This document shows positions 54,369 to 63,914 of a DNA stretch of 64,000 bases, piece by piece. The notes below the pieces were generated by a model. It ran no database searches and was not told where the DNA came from. It worked only from the letters and a program-made list of their open reading frames with translations. This DNA is from Polaromonas sp. SP1. GTDB lineage: Bacteria; Pseudomonadota; Gammaproteobacteria; Burkholderiales; Burkholderiaceae_C. The stretch is taken from NCBI RefSeq assembly GCF_003711205.1, contig NZ_CP031013.1, positions 496,001-560,000 on the forward strand, in the 5' to 3' direction. Each line of letters begins with the position of its first letter. The first letter of the stretch is position 1. The position numbers and the translations under genes were made by a program.

Positions 54369-56267
54369 ATGCGATGCGCGGCCGGGCGGTATTGGAGCGC
54401 TTTACAACGGTCATTTGCCTTATTTGCGCTTGCCGCGCTTTGGGCCGCCCTGCCTCTTCCCGCGCAGGCCCAATCACCCGTCGTACTGAAGGACGCTCAT
54501 CCCACCCAGGACCTGTCGAGCGAAGGGCTCGCGTGGATCGATGCCGATGGCCAGGCAACCATTGAGCAAATAGCGAGCGGAGGGGCAAGCGCGACCTTCG
54601 CGCCTCCAAACCCCAACATGATGTATTCCCTGGGTGCGCAGGGCGCCCTCTGGCTTCACTACCGCTTTACAAAGCCCGCAGAGTCTCGCCAGGAATGGCT
54701 GCTGGAGTTTCCCCTGCCCGTGCTCGACATGAGCACGGTTTACCAGCGCACACCGGCCGGTGCTTGGGCCGCCCTGAGCGCGGGCGACACCGTTGCGGTG
54801 TCCAGTTGGCCAGAACCTGGCCGATACGGCATTTTCCGCCTGAACCTGCCGGACAACGGGGTCCATGACGTCTACGTGCGCCTGCAGCACCAGACGGAGG
54901 TGAGCATTCCCGTGCGGGTCAGCACCCGCGGCCAGCTGACACAGCGTCTGCACCTGGAATACCTCGCCGTCGGCGTGGCATCCGGCGCACTGTTCCTGCT
55001 CATCGTCGCCTGCGCGGTGCAAAGCCGGGTCTATCGTGACAGTGCTTACGGCTGGTACGCGATTTATGCCAGCATCATGCTGCTGGGCGTATGGGCGTGG
55101 ACGGGCGTGGCCGGCCAGCTGTTGTGGGGAAACTTCATTACCTGGAACAACATGGCGCAGGGGTGCCTGGCCATCCTGGGTGGCGGCGCTGCCTTGATGG
55201 TGGTGCATCACCTGTGCGGCGCCGGCTCACGGCATAAATGGTTCGAGCGCCTGGCCCACCGCATCGGCATGGCAGGTGCGCCGCTTGCGCTGGTGTACCT
55301 GGCATTGGACCGCCCCTCGGGGGTGATCCTCATAGGCGCTTATCTCGTCGCGGTGGTCGTGCTGGGGATCAGCCGCGCCTACATGACATGGCGGCGGCAA
55401 GACATCGTCGGCTTCTGGGTCATGGCTGCTTTTGTCCCGCTGGGGGTGGTGACGCTTCTGGTGGTTTCGAGCATTCTTGGTTTTTTTCGCGCATCGGGGC
55501 TGTCTCAATACGGCCTGATGGCGGCGTTGACGCTTGAAGTGCCCCTGCTGCTGGTGGCACTCAACACGCGCTCCCACCAACGCCACACCGTCGAAGCGCG
55601 TGAGCAGGCCATGTCCAGCCACGATGCGCTCACCGGCCTTCTTGCCGCTCACTTGTTCCATGACCGCCTTATGCAGGTGATAGAGCGCGCCAGGCGCTAC
55701 CAGGAGCCGGCGGCCGTGGTGTACATCGAGCTGGTCAACTACCGCTACATCAAAAAAACCTGGGGCACCGCGGTGGCCGAGCAAAGCCTGCTGCGCAGCG
55801 TCATCAAGCTGCGCCGCATCTTGCGCGATGTGAACACCGTAGGGCGCGTCGACGAGGCCCGCTTTGGCCTGATCCTCGAAGGCGTCGAGTCGCGCACGCC
55901 GGTCACCGAACTCTCCGCGCGCCTGATTGCGGCCGGCCTGATGCCGCTGAAGGGCCTGAAGCCGGAGGTGGTGCTGCAGTTTCATGTGGCGGGTGTGCTG
56001 CTGAGCGAACGCCTGGGCAGCCACGAAGCCATTTCACAGGCGCTGGCCGACCTGCTGCACAGCATGGGCGCCCGCACGCGCCGGCCCATCCGCTTCCTGG
56101 AGCCCGAGCTCACGCACCCCATGCCGCTGGAGGCTGAAGCGGACTCGGGTTTTGACGGCGCCGACTCCGGGCCCCGGACATCCCGCCTGCCTCACGAATC
56201 CAGACCACCCCACGCCGGCCACGCACCCACGCCGCTGCGGGCGGTGAGAAGTCACTCAAACAGGTAA
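54369..56267 (+). CDS. 7TMR-DISM membrane protein with a degenerate GGDEF domain
   Basis: This roughly 632-residue protein has a signal peptide (ending PLPAQAQ), a periplasmic 7TMR-DISMED2-like beta domain (YSLGAQGALWLHYRF...), seven transmembrane helices (about residues 205-415), then a GGDEF-like domain. That domain is degenerate: GGDEF reads GRVDEARF and the metal-binding DxDxFK segment reads YIELVNYRYI, so diguanylate cyclase activity is improbable. It may bind a ligand outside and signal by protein contact. The start is uncertain: ATG 54336 would overlap the divergent ychF start, while ATG 54369 gives a better signal peptide. Confidence 0.8.
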   Translation: MRCAAGRYWSALQRSFALFALAALWAALPLPAQAQSPVVLKDAHPTQDLSSEGLAWIDADGQATIEQIASGGASATFAPPNPNMMYSLGAQGALWLHYRFTKPAESRQEWLLEFPLPVLDMSTVYQRTPAGAWAALSAGDTVAVSSWPEPGRYGIFRLNLPDNGVHDVYVRLQHQTEVSIPVRVSTRGQLTQRLHLEYLAVGVASGALFLLIVACAVQSRVYRDSAYGWYAIYASIMLLGVWAWTGVAGQLLWGNFITWNNMAQGCLAILGGGAALMVVHHLCGAGSRHKWFERLAHRIGMAGAPLALVYLALDRPSGVILIGAYLVAVVVLGISRAYMTWRRQDIVGFWVMAAFVPLGVVTLLVVSSILGFFRASGLSQYGLMAALTLEVPLLLVALNTRSHQRHTVEAREQAMSSHDALTGLLAAHLFHDRLMQVIERARRYQEPAAVVYIELVNYRYIKKTWGTAVAEQSLLRSVIKLRRILRDVNTVGRVDEARFGLILEGVESRTPVTELSARLIAAGLMPLKGLKPEVVLQFHVAGVLLSERLGSHEAISQALADLLHSMGARTRRPIRFLEPELTHPMPLEAEADSGFDGADSGPRTSRLPHESRPPHAGHAPTPLRAVRSHSNR

Positions 56268-57127
56268 CTTGCGCCGGCGCGCTGGCCCACTTTGAGCTGG
56301 TGGTCGATGCCGGCCAGCACAATGACATTCATGCCGAAGGTCAGCGCACCGTTGACGCGCGCATCCTGGCGGTAGGTTTGCAGCATGTCCCCCACCTCGG
56401 GGCTGCTGGTGGCGGTCGCCGGGTCGATATTCGGAATCGGGCAGCGCGGGCAGGGCTTGACCGGCTTGAGCTGCACCGCCCCCTGCTCCGTTTCAATCTG
56501 CAGCAGGTCGATGCGGTCTTCGTCATGCGGCGCAAGCTCCTGCCCGCCCGGCGCATCGCCCAGCACGATGTTGGGACGAAAGCGCTCCATGCCGACCGGG
56601 GCGGAACCCGCCGCTACCAGCTTTTCGTTGAACTGCGCCAGCGATGCCTCGCTGATGACCAGCAGCGGGTAGCCGTCGCTGAACTGGTTGAGCGCTTCCA
56701 CGCCGTCCGTCCACTGCAGGCTGCAGACACGCTTGTGCTCGGGGTCGAAACGCACCAGGCGCGCGGGCTGGCCGAGGAAATCGGTGAACCACTGGGCAGC
56801 GATGGCGCCCATGTCATAGGCTTGCACTTCGTCCTTCCACACCTGCACGCGCACGGGCTCTTCGACCTGGTCCAGCGCGATGTGCAGCGACAGCATGCCG
56901 GGCGCGCGCAGCACCATGTCGCTGTGCCTCAATTGGGGTTTGATGAGCGCCATGCGCGGCAACTCGCGCTGCGTGAGGAAGTGGCCTTTGTCATCCACCA
57001 CCATCCAGGCGCGGTCAAACTCCAGCCCGGTTTCGGTCAGGATGACGTCCTGCACCTGCACGCCGGCGCAGGATTTCACGGGATACACAAAGAGGCGTGA
57101 AATCACGGCCGGGATGTCGAAGGGCAT
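56252..57127 (-). CDS. MOSC domain protein with N-terminal beta-barrel (YcbX/mARC-like)
   Basis: The protein has the MOSC_N domain (RLFVYPVKSCAGVQVQDVIL; FDRAWMVVDDKGHFLTQRE) and a C-terminal MOSC domain with the molybdenum-ligand Cys in KPCPRCPIPNID. YcbX and mARC proteins use a Moco cofactor to reduce N-hydroxylated compounds. There is no fused 2Fe-2S ferredoxin domain here, unlike E. coli YcbX, so electron donors must be separate. The start is uncertain: ATG 57127 is used because it matches the family start, while GTG 57169 or 57229 could add 14-34 residues. Its 3' end overlaps the convergent gene by 16 bases. Confidence 0.87.
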   Translation of the reverse strand: MPFDIPAVISRLFVYPVKSCAGVQVQDVILTETGLEFDRAWMVVDDKGHFLTQRELPRMALIKPQLRHSDMVLRAPGMLSLHIALDQVEEPVRVQVWKDEVQAYDMGAIAAQWFTDFLGQPARLVRFDPEHKRVCSLQWTDGVEALNQFSDGYPLLVISEASLAQFNEKLVAAGSAPVGMERFRPNIVLGDAPGGQELAPHDEDRIDLLQIETEQGAVQLKPVKPCPRCPIPNIDPATATSSPEVGDMLQTYRQDARVNGALTFGMNVIVLAGIDHQLKVGQRAGASYLFE

Positions 57128-57247
57128 GTCGCCGGCGGCCGCCGATGTGTGGGGGGATGTATCGCTCACGTCTTCCAGGCCTTTATCTTTATGGGTGCAA
57201 ATCAGAGGGGCAAAGGAGCAATTTTGCACTGCCTTCTAAAATGAGTC

Positions 57248-58369
57248 ATGACCAAGACCTTTGATGTCTGTATTCGCGGCGACGGTGTGGTGGGCCGCAC
57301 GCTGGCCCTGTTGCTGGCGCGCGAGCGCCTGCGCGTGGCGCTTGTCACCCGGCCGGAAAAACCCGCGGGCGTGCATTCGGCGCCCGATGTGCGTGCCTAC
57401 GCGCTCAACAGCGCCTCACGCGGGGTGCTGGAAGGCCTGCGCGCCTGGCCCGAGGCGGCCTTTGCCACGCCGGTGCTTGAAATGCAGGTCTGGGGCGACG
57501 ACGGCGGCAAGCTCGACTTCACGGCCAAAAGTGTCGGCCAGGACGCCCTCGCCTGGATCGTCGATGTCCCGGCGCTGGAGGAGCAGTTGATCCAGGCGGT
57601 GCGCTACCAGCCGCAAATCGAGACCGTGACGGCGCCCGCCAAAGCGGCGCTCAACGTCATCTGCGAAGGCCAGAAAAGCGCCAGCCGCGACGAAGTCGGC
57701 CTGACCCGGCCGCTGAACTGGACGGTCAAACCCTATCCGCAGAAAGCGATTGCGGCCAGGCTTCAGATGGACAAACCGCACGGCGGCGTTGCACGCCAGT
57801 GGTTTTCTGGCGGCGATGTGCTGGCCCTCTTGCCTTTATCCGCAGAACACGGGAACTTGGCAGCGCTGGTGTGGTCTGTCTCTACAGAGCGCGCAGCCGC
57901 ACTGGAGAAATTGCCGCCCGAAGAATTTTGCAAGGCGCTGGAGGCCGTGTGCGGCCAGGAAACCGGCGCGCTGAAGCTTACCAGCGAGCGGGCGAGCTGG
58001 CCGCTGGCGCTGTCGAGCGCCGGGCACTGGGTCGGCCCCGGCTGGGCCCTGGCGGGCGACGCGGCGCACACAGTGCATCCGCTGGCGGGCCAGGGGCTGA
58101 ACCTGGGCCTGGCCGATGCGGCTTGCCTGGCCGGCGTGATTGCCCAACGCGAGTATTGGCGCGGGCTGGGCGACGAAAAACTGCTGCGCCGCTACGAAAG
58201 GGCGCGCAAGGCCGATGTGGCGGCCATGGGCGCGGTGACAGACGGGCTGCACGGGATTTTTGCGCAGACCGACGGGCGCTGGCAGGCCCTGCGCAACTGG
58301 GGCATGAAGGGCTTTGAGCGCAGCGGTTTCCTGAAAAACTGGCTGACGCGGCAGGCTGCGGGTTTATAG
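57248..58369 (+). CDS. UbiH/UbiF/COQ6-type FAD-dependent monooxygenase
   Basis: This 373-residue flavoprotein has an N-terminal dinucleotide motif (VCIRGDGVVGRTLALLLARE), and GWALAGDAAHTVHPLAGQGL then NLGLADA near residues 270-295, the second FAD motif of the ubiquinone hydroxylase family. The NADPH-region DG motif is poorly conserved. It most likely hydroxylates a ubiquinone-precursor ring. Which position (C5, C6 or C7) cannot be told from sequence. The dsbC gene follows 48 bases later. Confidence 0.85.
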   Translation: MTKTFDVCIRGDGVVGRTLALLLARERLRVALVTRPEKPAGVHSAPDVRAYALNSASRGVLEGLRAWPEAAFATPVLEMQVWGDDGGKLDFTAKSVGQDALAWIVDVPALEEQLIQAVRYQPQIETVTAPAKAALNVICEGQKSASRDEVGLTRPLNWTVKPYPQKAIAARLQMDKPHGGVARQWFSGGDVLALLPLSAEHGNLAALVWSVSTERAAALEKLPPEEFCKALEAVCGQETGALKLTSERASWPLALSSAGHWVGPGWALAGDAAHTVHPLAGQGLNLGLADAACLAGVIAQREYWRGLGDEKLLRRYERARKADVAAMGAVTDGLHGIFAQTDGRWQALRNWGMKGFERSGFLKNWLTRQAAGL

Positions 58370-58417
58370 AGAAATCAGAGACAACGGCTAGCGATAGCGA
58401 TACCTACTGGAACACCG

Positions 58418-59134
58418 ATGAAATTCATGAAATCAATCGCCGTCGCCGGCCTGCTGGCGCTCAGCCTTATCCCCGCTTTTGCGCAGGAAGCGGCCATCCG
58501 CAAAAACCTGTCCGAGAGATTTCCCTCTTTTGAAAAAATCGATGAAGTCACCAAGTCGCCCATGAACGGGCTCTATGAAGTGCGTGTCGGTTTTGATATT
58601 TTTTACACGGATGAACGGGGCGACTACCTGCTGCAGGGCAACCTCCTGGACACGAAGAACCGGCGCAACCTGACCGAAGAGCGCGTCGAAAAACTCACCG
58701 CGGTGGACTTCGACAAGCTGCCGGTGAACGACGCCTTCAAGATCGTGCGCGGCGACGGCAAACGCAAGCTGGCGGTGTTTGAAGACCCCAACTGCGGCTA
58801 CTGCAAACGCTTCGAGCAGGACCTGACCAACGTCAACAACGTCACCGTCTATCTCTTTTTGTACCCCGTGCTCGGGCAGGACTCCATCGTCAAGTCGCGC
58901 AACATCTGGTGCGCCAAAGACAAGGTCAAAGCCTGGAACGACTGGATGTTGCGCAACACCGCACCCGCGGCGGCCGAGTGCGATATGGCGCCCATCAAAC
59001 GCAACCGCGAATTCGGCCAGAAGTACAACATCACCGGAACGCCTACGCTGCTTTTCAGCAACGGCACGCGCGCGCCCGGCGCCATCAGTGCGCAGGAAGT
59101 CGAAAAAATGCTGGTGGCGGCGCAAAAACCTTAA
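58418..59134 (+). CDS. dsbC: Thiol:disulfide interchange protein DsbC
   Basis: The 238-residue periplasmic protein has a signal peptide (to about FAQ, residue 23), an N-terminal dimerisation domain and a thioredoxin-fold domain with the active site Cys126-Gly-Tyr-Cys129 (FEDPNCGYCKRFEQ). The cis-Pro loop is GTPTLLFSNG. A second Cys pair (Cys165-type WCAKDK and ECDMAP) fits the structural disulfide of DsbC. It isomerises wrong disulfides in periplasmic proteins and needs DsbD. Confidence 0.94.
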   Translation: MKFMKSIAVAGLLALSLIPAFAQEAAIRKNLSERFPSFEKIDEVTKSPMNGLYEVRVGFDIFYTDERGDYLLQGNLLDTKNRRNLTEERVEKLTAVDFDKLPVNDAFKIVRGDGKRKLAVFEDPNCGYCKRFEQDLTNVNNVTVYLFLYPVLGQDSIVKSRNIWCAKDKVKAWNDWMLRNTAPAAAECDMAPIKRNREFGQKYNITGTPTLLFSNGTRAPGAISAQEVEKMLVAAQKP

Positions 59135-59143
59135 GCAAAAAAA

Positions 59144-59191
59144 GCCTCCAGCCCAGGCAGCACCTGGGTAAGCAGCTCCTTTTTTGATAGC
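59144..59191. repeat. Dispersed repeat copy, reverse orientation
   Basis: GCCTCCAGCCCAGGCAGCAC is followed by TGGGTAAGCAGCTCC and TTTTTTGATAGC. It lies directly after dsbC and may act in 3'-end processing or termination. Confidence 0.65.
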
Positions 59192-59268
59192 AAAGGCATC
59201 AGCCGGCCCTCCCCGCCCTGGATGGCGCGTTTCGCCGCCTGCAAGCCCCCGCCGACCTGGAGTATTCT

Positions 59269-61092
59269 GTGAGCAAGATGCCAGGCACCCCCAAAAATCC
59301 CCCCGCCCCCCTTCACTACCGCATCGAGATCGGCGACCTCCACGCCCATCTCTTTCGCATCACCCTCACGATCGCACGGCCCGAAGCGATGCAGCGCCTC
59401 TCGCTGCCGGTCTGGATCCCCGGCAGCTACCTGGTGCGGGAGTTCTCCAAAAGCCTGCAACAGCTCGAAGCCCGCCAGGCCAGCCGCACGCCGCTGCATG
59501 TCGAGCAGCTCGACAAATGCACCTGGCAGGTCGCCTGTTCTCCGGCCAAACCGCTGGTGCTGCGTTACGAGGTGTATGCCAACGACAACTCGGTGCGCAC
59601 CGCCTGGCTGGATGCGCACCGCGGCTTTTTCAACGGGACCAGCCTGTGCCTGAAAGTGCATGGCCAGGAAAAAGCGGCGCATGTGCTGGAAGTGCCGGCG
59701 CCCAAAGCCGTTTCAGGCTGGTCGCTGGCCACGGGCCTGGCGGCGCGCGACGTCAACAAGCAGGGCTTCGGCAGCTATGAGGCGGCCGACTACGACGAGC
59801 TCGTCGATTGCCCGGTGGAAATGGGCGCCTTCTGGAGCGGCACTTTCAGCGCGCGCGGCGTGCCGCACCGCGTGGTGGTGGCAGGCGCCACGCCGAGTTT
59901 TGACGGCGCGAGGTTGCTGGCCGACACCCAGAAAATCTGCGAGACGGAAATCCGCTTCTGGCACGGCGCCAAAAAACCGCCTTTCCAGAATTACCTGTTC
60001 ATGGTCAATGCGGTGGACGACGGTTACGGCGGGCTGGAGCACCGCAACTCCACCGCCCTGATCTGCAACCGCAAAGACCTGCCCCGCGTGGGCGAGCCGC
60101 GCACCAGCGAGGGCTACACCACGCTGCGCGGCCTCATCAGCCACGAGTACTTCCACACCTGGAACGTCAAGCGCCTGCGCCCCGCCGAGTTTGAACACTA
60201 CAACTACAGCGGCGAAAACTACACCAGCCTGCTGTGGTTTTTTGAAGGCTTCACCAGTTACTACGACGACCTCTTCCTGCGGCGCGCGGGCCTCCTGGAC
60301 AACGCGGGCTACCTCAAGGTGCTCAACAAAACCATCAACCAGGTCATGCAGACGCCGGGCCGGCTGGTGCAGTCGGTGGCCGAGGCCAGCTTTGACGCCT
60401 GGGTGAAGTACTACCGCCAGGATGAGAACACGCCGAACGCCACCGTGAGCTACTACACCAAGGGCGCGCTGGTGGCGCTGTGTTTTGACCTCACGTTGCG
60501 CAGCGAAGCCAAAGACCGCCGGGGGGCCAAAGGCGCCACGCTGGACGACGTGATGCGCGCGCTCTGGCTGCGCTGCAAGGCCGGGCCGATGCGCGAGGCC
60601 GATTTTGCGGACGCGCTGGCCGCAGCCGGCCATCGCCCTTACGCGGGCGAGCTGTCGCGCTGGGTGCACGGCCGCGGCGAGCTTCCGCTGAAGGGCTTGC
60701 TGCAGCAGCACGGCGTGGCCGTTGCGGAAGAACCCGCCCAACTCGCCCAGCGGCTGGGCCTGAGGGCCACTGAAAATCAGGGTGTGGTGCAGGTCAAGAC
60801 CGTGCTGCGCGGCGGCGTGGCCGAACGCGCCGGCTTTGCGGCGGGCGACGAATGGCTGGGCGTGGAGCCGGTGGCCAAAGCGGGAAGCCGCGCGGCAGAC
60901 GGCGGATGGCGCATGAGCCGGCTTGAGGACCTGACGCACTACGCCGGCAACGCCAAAAAAGTGGTTGCGCTGGTTTCGCGCGACAAGCGCCTGATGCGGC
61001 TGGAGCTGGCCATGCCGCCCGCGCTGACCACCTGGCGCCTGGCGGTGCAGGATGCAGCGCTGATGGACCAGTGGCTGGCGCCCAAGGCCTGA
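59269..61092 (+). CDS. M61 family (glycyl) aminopeptidase with PDZ domain
   Basis: The 607-residue metallopeptidase has the zinc motif HEYFHTWNVKRLRP around residues 292-305 with the downstream ligand Glu in LLWFFEGFTSYYDDL. A beta-rich N-terminal domain (LPVWIPGSYLVREFSK) and a C-terminal PDZ domain (GVVQVKTVLRGGVAERAGFA) complete the M61 arrangement. No signal peptide is seen, so it appears cytosolic. The start is GTG 59269 with GGAG eight bases before; ATG 59278 is an alternative. M61 enzymes release N-terminal Gly or Ala. Confidence 0.92.
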   Translation: MSKMPGTPKNPPAPLHYRIEIGDLHAHLFRITLTIARPEAMQRLSLPVWIPGSYLVREFSKSLQQLEARQASRTPLHVEQLDKCTWQVACSPAKPLVLRYEVYANDNSVRTAWLDAHRGFFNGTSLCLKVHGQEKAAHVLEVPAPKAVSGWSLATGLAARDVNKQGFGSYEAADYDELVDCPVEMGAFWSGTFSARGVPHRVVVAGATPSFDGARLLADTQKICETEIRFWHGAKKPPFQNYLFMVNAVDDGYGGLEHRNSTALICNRKDLPRVGEPRTSEGYTTLRGLISHEYFHTWNVKRLRPAEFEHYNYSGENYTSLLWFFEGFTSYYDDLFLRRAGLLDNAGYLKVLNKTINQVMQTPGRLVQSVAEASFDAWVKYYRQDENTPNATVSYYTKGALVALCFDLTLRSEAKDRRGAKGATLDDVMRALWLRCKAGPMREADFADALAAAGHRPYAGELSRWVHGRGELPLKGLLQQHGVAVAEEPAQLAQRLGLRATENQGVVQVKTVLRGGVAERAGFAAGDEWLGVEPVAKAGSRAADGGWRMSRLEDLTHYAGNAKKVVALVSRDKRLMRLELAMPPALTTWRLAVQDAALMDQWLAPKA

Positions 61093-61130
61093 GCGTTGAT
61101 GGCGGCCACTGGCTTTTTAAAAGCCAAATC

Positions 61131-61180
61131 GGCCTCCAGCCCTTTATCTGCCTGGGCGATCAGCTATCAAAAACATAGCA
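61131..61180. repeat. Dispersed repeat copy, reverse orientation
   Basis: GGCCTCCAGCCCTTTATCTG is followed by CCTGGGCGATCAGCTATCAA and AAACATAGCA. It sits between the convergent M61 and paaG-like genes. Confidence 0.65.
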
Positions 61181-61201
61181 AGAGAACCAGCAAGCGCAGT
61201 T

Positions 61202-62002
61202 TTACTCGCCCTTGAAAACCGCCGGCCGCTTTTCAAGAAAAGCCGCCACCCCCTCGAAATAATCATGCGTATGGCCCAGGGCCGATTGCATGTCGCGCTC
61301 GGCGTCGAGCTGCTGGTTGAGGGTGCGCGTCACGCCTTCACGCATAAGCTGCCGGGTCGCCACCAGCGCCTTGGTCGGCAGGGCTGCCAGGCGCTGCGCC
61401 ATCGCGGTGGCGGCGGCCAGCGGGTCGTCCGCCACGTCCCAGATCAAGCCCCATTCCTTGGCCTGCGCGGCCGGCAGTTTGTCGCCGGTGAAGGCCAGCG
61501 CCATCGCGCGGGCCAGCCCGAGCTTTTGCACCAGGAACCAGCTGCTGCCGGCATCGGGCACCAGGCCGATCTTGCTGAAGGCCTGGATAAAGCTGGCGCC
61601 GGGCGCGGCCACCGCCATGTCGCAGGTCATCGCCAGTGAGGCGCCCGCGCCGGCCGCCACGCCGTTGACCGCCGCCACCGTGGGCATGCGCAGCGCCGTG
61701 AGCCGGCGCGCCGTGGGGTTGAAGGCCTGGTCGATCAGCGGGCCGGGGTCGGCGCGCTCGATGCGGTTGGGGCCGGGAGAGAAATCGAACTCGGCCAGGT
61801 CGGCGCCCGCGCAAAACCCGCGGCCTGCGCCGGTGAGGACGAGGGCGCGGATGTGTGGGTCCGCTTCGGCCTGGTCCAGCGCGGCCCACAGCTCGCGGTG
61901 CATTTGCCGGGTAAAACTGTTGAGCGCCTGCGGGCGGTTGAGCGTGACGACGGCGACAGCGCCCTCGACGGCGTAAAGAACAGTGGATTCGGGTGTGGTC
62001 AT
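61202..62002 (-). CDS. Enoyl-CoA hydratase/isomerase, PaaG-like
   Basis: This 266-residue crotonase-fold protein has [13 protein letters not shown], the oxyanion-hole [30 protein letters not shown] and [20 protein letters not shown]. The last segment, with Asp rather than the second Glu of hydratases, fits PaaG-type isomerases (ring-1,2-epoxyphenylacetyl-CoA isomerase). No other paa genes are in the window, so the substrate is inferred only from motifs. It is divergent from the next enoyl-CoA hydratase gene. Confidence 0.83.
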   Translation of the reverse strand: MTTPESTVLYAVEGAVAVVTLNRPQALNSFTRQMHRELWAALDQAEADPHIRALVLTGAGRGFCAGADLAEFDFSPGPNRIERADPGPLIDQAFNPTARRLTALRMPTVAAVNGVAAGAGASLAMTCDMAVAAPGASFIQAFSKIGLVPDAGSSWFLVQKLGLARAMALAFTGDKLPAAQAKEWGLIWDVADDPLAAATAMAQRLAALPTKALVATRQLMREGVTRTLNQQLDAERDMQSALGHTHDYFEGVAAFLEKRPAVFKGE

Positions 62003-62104
62003 AAGAGGTCTCCTCCCCTGAATCTAGCATCGCCGGCGAGCTTGCGTTGGCCGGGCCCATGGCATCATTGGAGACGCTTTTTCAGCTCAAAGAGGACTTC
62101 CGAC

Positions 62105-62902
62105 ATGCCTTCCACGACTTACGAAACCATCGCAACCCGCACCGAAGGCCCTGAAGGCCGCAAAGTGGGCATCATCACCCTGAACCGGCCCAAGCAGCTC
62201 AACGCCCTGAACGACCAGCTGATGGACGAACTGGGCCAGGCGCTCAAGGGTTTTGACGCCGATGCAAGCATCGGCTGCATGATCCTGACCGGCAGCGAAA
62301 AGGCCTTTGCCGCCGGCGCCGACATCGGCGCGATGGCGACCTACACCTTTGCCGACGTCTACAACCAGGACTACATCACCCGCAATTGGGAACAGATCCG
62401 CAGCGTGCGCAAGCCGGTGATCGCGGCCGTCAGCGGTTTTGCCCTGGGCGGCGGCTGCGAACTGGCGATGATGTGCGACTTCATCATCGCGGCCGACAAC
62501 GCGAAGTTCGGCCAGCCCGAAATCAAGCTGGGCATCATCCCCGGCGCCGGCGGCACGCAGCGCCTGCCACGTGCCGTGGGCAAATCCAAAGCCATGGACA
62601 TGGCCCTGACCGGCCGCATGATGGACGCCCAGGAAGCCGAGCGCTCGGGCCTGGTCAGCCGCGTGGTGCCGCTGGACAAACTCATGGACGAAGCCCTGGG
62701 CGCCGCCCTGCTGATCTGCGGCTTCGGCCAGACCAGCGTCATGGCCGCCAAGGAAGCCGTCAACCGCGCCTTTGAAAGCAGCCTGAGCGACGGCGTGATG
62801 TTTGAGCGGCGCCTGTTTCATTCGTTGTTTTCCACCGACGATCAGAAAGAAGGCATGGACGCCTTCGTCAACAAACGGAAACCGGTGTTTAAACACCGCT
62901 AA
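62105..62902 (+). CDS. Enoyl-CoA hydratase
   Basis: The 265-residue crotonase protein hydrates trans-2-enoyl-CoA in beta-oxidation. It has [27 protein letters not shown] (oxyanion hole), [14 protein letters not shown] with the first catalytic Glu, and [20 protein letters not shown] with the second. Both glutamates are kept, unlike in the divergent PaaG-like neighbour. The ATG at 62105 gives the usual short-chain (FadB1/Ech) length. Confidence 0.92.
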   Translation: MPSTTYETIATRTEGPEGRKVGIITLNRPKQLNALNDQLMDELGQALKGFDADASIGCMILTGSEKAFAAGADIGAMATYTFADVYNQDYITRNWEQIRSVRKPVIAAVSGFALGGGCELAMMCDFIIAADNAKFGQPEIKLGIIPGAGGTQRLPRAVGKSKAMDMALTGRMMDAQEAERSGLVSRVVPLDKLMDEALGAALLICGFGQTSVMAAKEAVNRAFESSLSDGVMFERRLFHSLFSTDDQKEGMDAFVNKRKPVFKHR

Positions 62903-62912
62903 ACATGGAGCC

Positions 62913-62964
62913 CCCACGGTCGCTCACTTCGTGTAGCTTCCTGCCCCCCGAGGGGGCCGCCCGC
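62913..62964. repeat. GC-rich dispersed repeat (class 2), copy 2
   Basis: GGTCGCTCACTTCGTGTAGC, followed by CTGCCCCCCGAGGGGGCCGC, matches the class 2 copy at 15486-15535. It lies between the enoyl-CoA hydratase gene and tRNA-Met. Confidence 0.6.
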
Positions 62965-63063
62965 CCTCCGGCCCGGCGAAGCCGGTTCCGGGGCTCATGC
63001 TGGTTTTAGGTAGCCCCCGGCGTTGCGGCATGCCTGAAGTTTTGGCTATAATCGTCGGCTGTC

Positions 63064-63140
63064 GGTCGTATAGCTCAGTTGGTTAGAGCGCAGCATTCAT
63101 AATGCTGATGTCGGTGGTTCAAGTCCACCTACGACCACCA
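63064..63140 (+). tRNA. tRNA-Met (anticodon CAT, elongator type)
   Basis: A complete 77-base cloverleaf with the acceptor GGTCGTA/TACGACC, discriminator A and encoded CCA at 63138-63140. The anticodon stem CAGCA/TGCTG holds the loop TTCATAA, with CAT at 63098-63100. The G1-C72 pair and absence of the GGG/CCC anticodon stem exclude initiator tRNA. A tRNA-Ile with lysidine-modified CAT cannot be wholly excluded. Confidence 0.93.
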
Positions 63141-63150
63141 AAAATACTTT

Positions 63151-63185
63151 CAAAGCCCCAGAGGGTCCCCTCCCCTGGGGCTTTG
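63151..63185 (+). terminator. Rho-independent terminator after tRNA-Met
   Basis: CAAAGCCCCAG (63151-63161) pairs perfectly with CTGGGGCTTTG (63175-63185), followed by a weakly T-rich segment (TTCATTGTGTTTTG). It begins ten bases after the tRNA CCA. Confidence 0.85.
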
Positions 63186-63289
63186 TTCATTGTGTTTTGG
63201 GTTTTCCGGGTCCGTTTAGGGCATTTTGTGGCGCGCTTTCGCCATTCTTTGCTATCCTTTTGATATTCAACAGCCTCTGGACACATACC

Positions 63290-63757
63290 ATGAACCGCTG
63301 CAACTCCCGCCTCCACACCCTCCTGCTGGCACTGGCCGCCAGCGCCGGCCTGCTGGGCCTGCCCGCACTGGCGCAGACCGACCCGGCCGAACCCGTCAAG
63401 CCCAATATCCGCCAGTTCCCCGCCAAAGCGATCCGCGGTGAAATGGTGGTGCTGGCGCCGCCGGTGATCTCGATGGACGGCAAGCAGGACCGCCTCTCGG
63501 TCGGTGCGCGCATCCGCGACGTCAACAACAATTTTGTGCTGTCCGGCCCGTTTCTGAACCAGAAACTGGTGGTGAACTACGTGCGCAACCCCAACGGCCT
63601 GATCCAGGAAGTCTGGATCCTCAATGCCGAGGAAGCCAAGGAAAAGCGTGCCGGCAACAAGGACACGCTGTTCAACTTCGTCACCGACTCCTCCACCAAG
63701 GCGCCGGCGGACAACGGCAAGACGCCGTACCACCAGCTGCCGGCCTACAAGCAGTAG
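63290..63757 (+). CDS. Conserved exported hypothetical protein
   Basis: The 155-residue product has a signal peptide (hydrophobic residues 10-23, cleavage near ALAQ). The mature part starts TDPAEPVKPNIRQFP, with KAIRGEMVVLAPPVISMDGK, LSVGARIRDVNNNFVLSG and VVNYVRNPNGLIQEVWILN. It looks like a compact beta-rich periplasmic domain. I do not recognise a characterised family. It lies between tRNA-Met and miaB in the direction of both. The ATG at 63290 removes an upstream extension that would bury the leader. Confidence 0.85.
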   Translation: MNRCNSRLHTLLLALAASAGLLGLPALAQTDPAEPVKPNIRQFPAKAIRGEMVVLAPPVISMDGKQDRLSVGARIRDVNNNFVLSGPFLNQKLVVNYVRNPNGLIQEVWILNAEEAKEKRAGNKDTLFNFVTDSSTKAPADNGKTPYHQLPAYKQ

Positions 63758-63800
63758 TCTGCGCCGCCCTGGCCTGCAAGCGCAGCTCAGGCATGAAATC

Positions 63801-63850
63801 AGCCCCCAGCCCTTTAAGCGCCTTGGCTGATAGCTCCTAAATTCATAGCA
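63801..63850. repeat. Dispersed repeat copy, reverse orientation
   Basis: AGCCCCCAGCCCTTTAAGCG is followed by CCTTGGCTGATAGCTCCTAA and ATTCATAGCA. It lies between the exported hypothetical gene and miaB. Confidence 0.65.
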
Positions 63851-63914
63851 GACCGGCTTCCACCCCACCGCCGCTGCCGCCCCCTCCCAATACCCAGCCC
63901 CACCGACCGCCATC

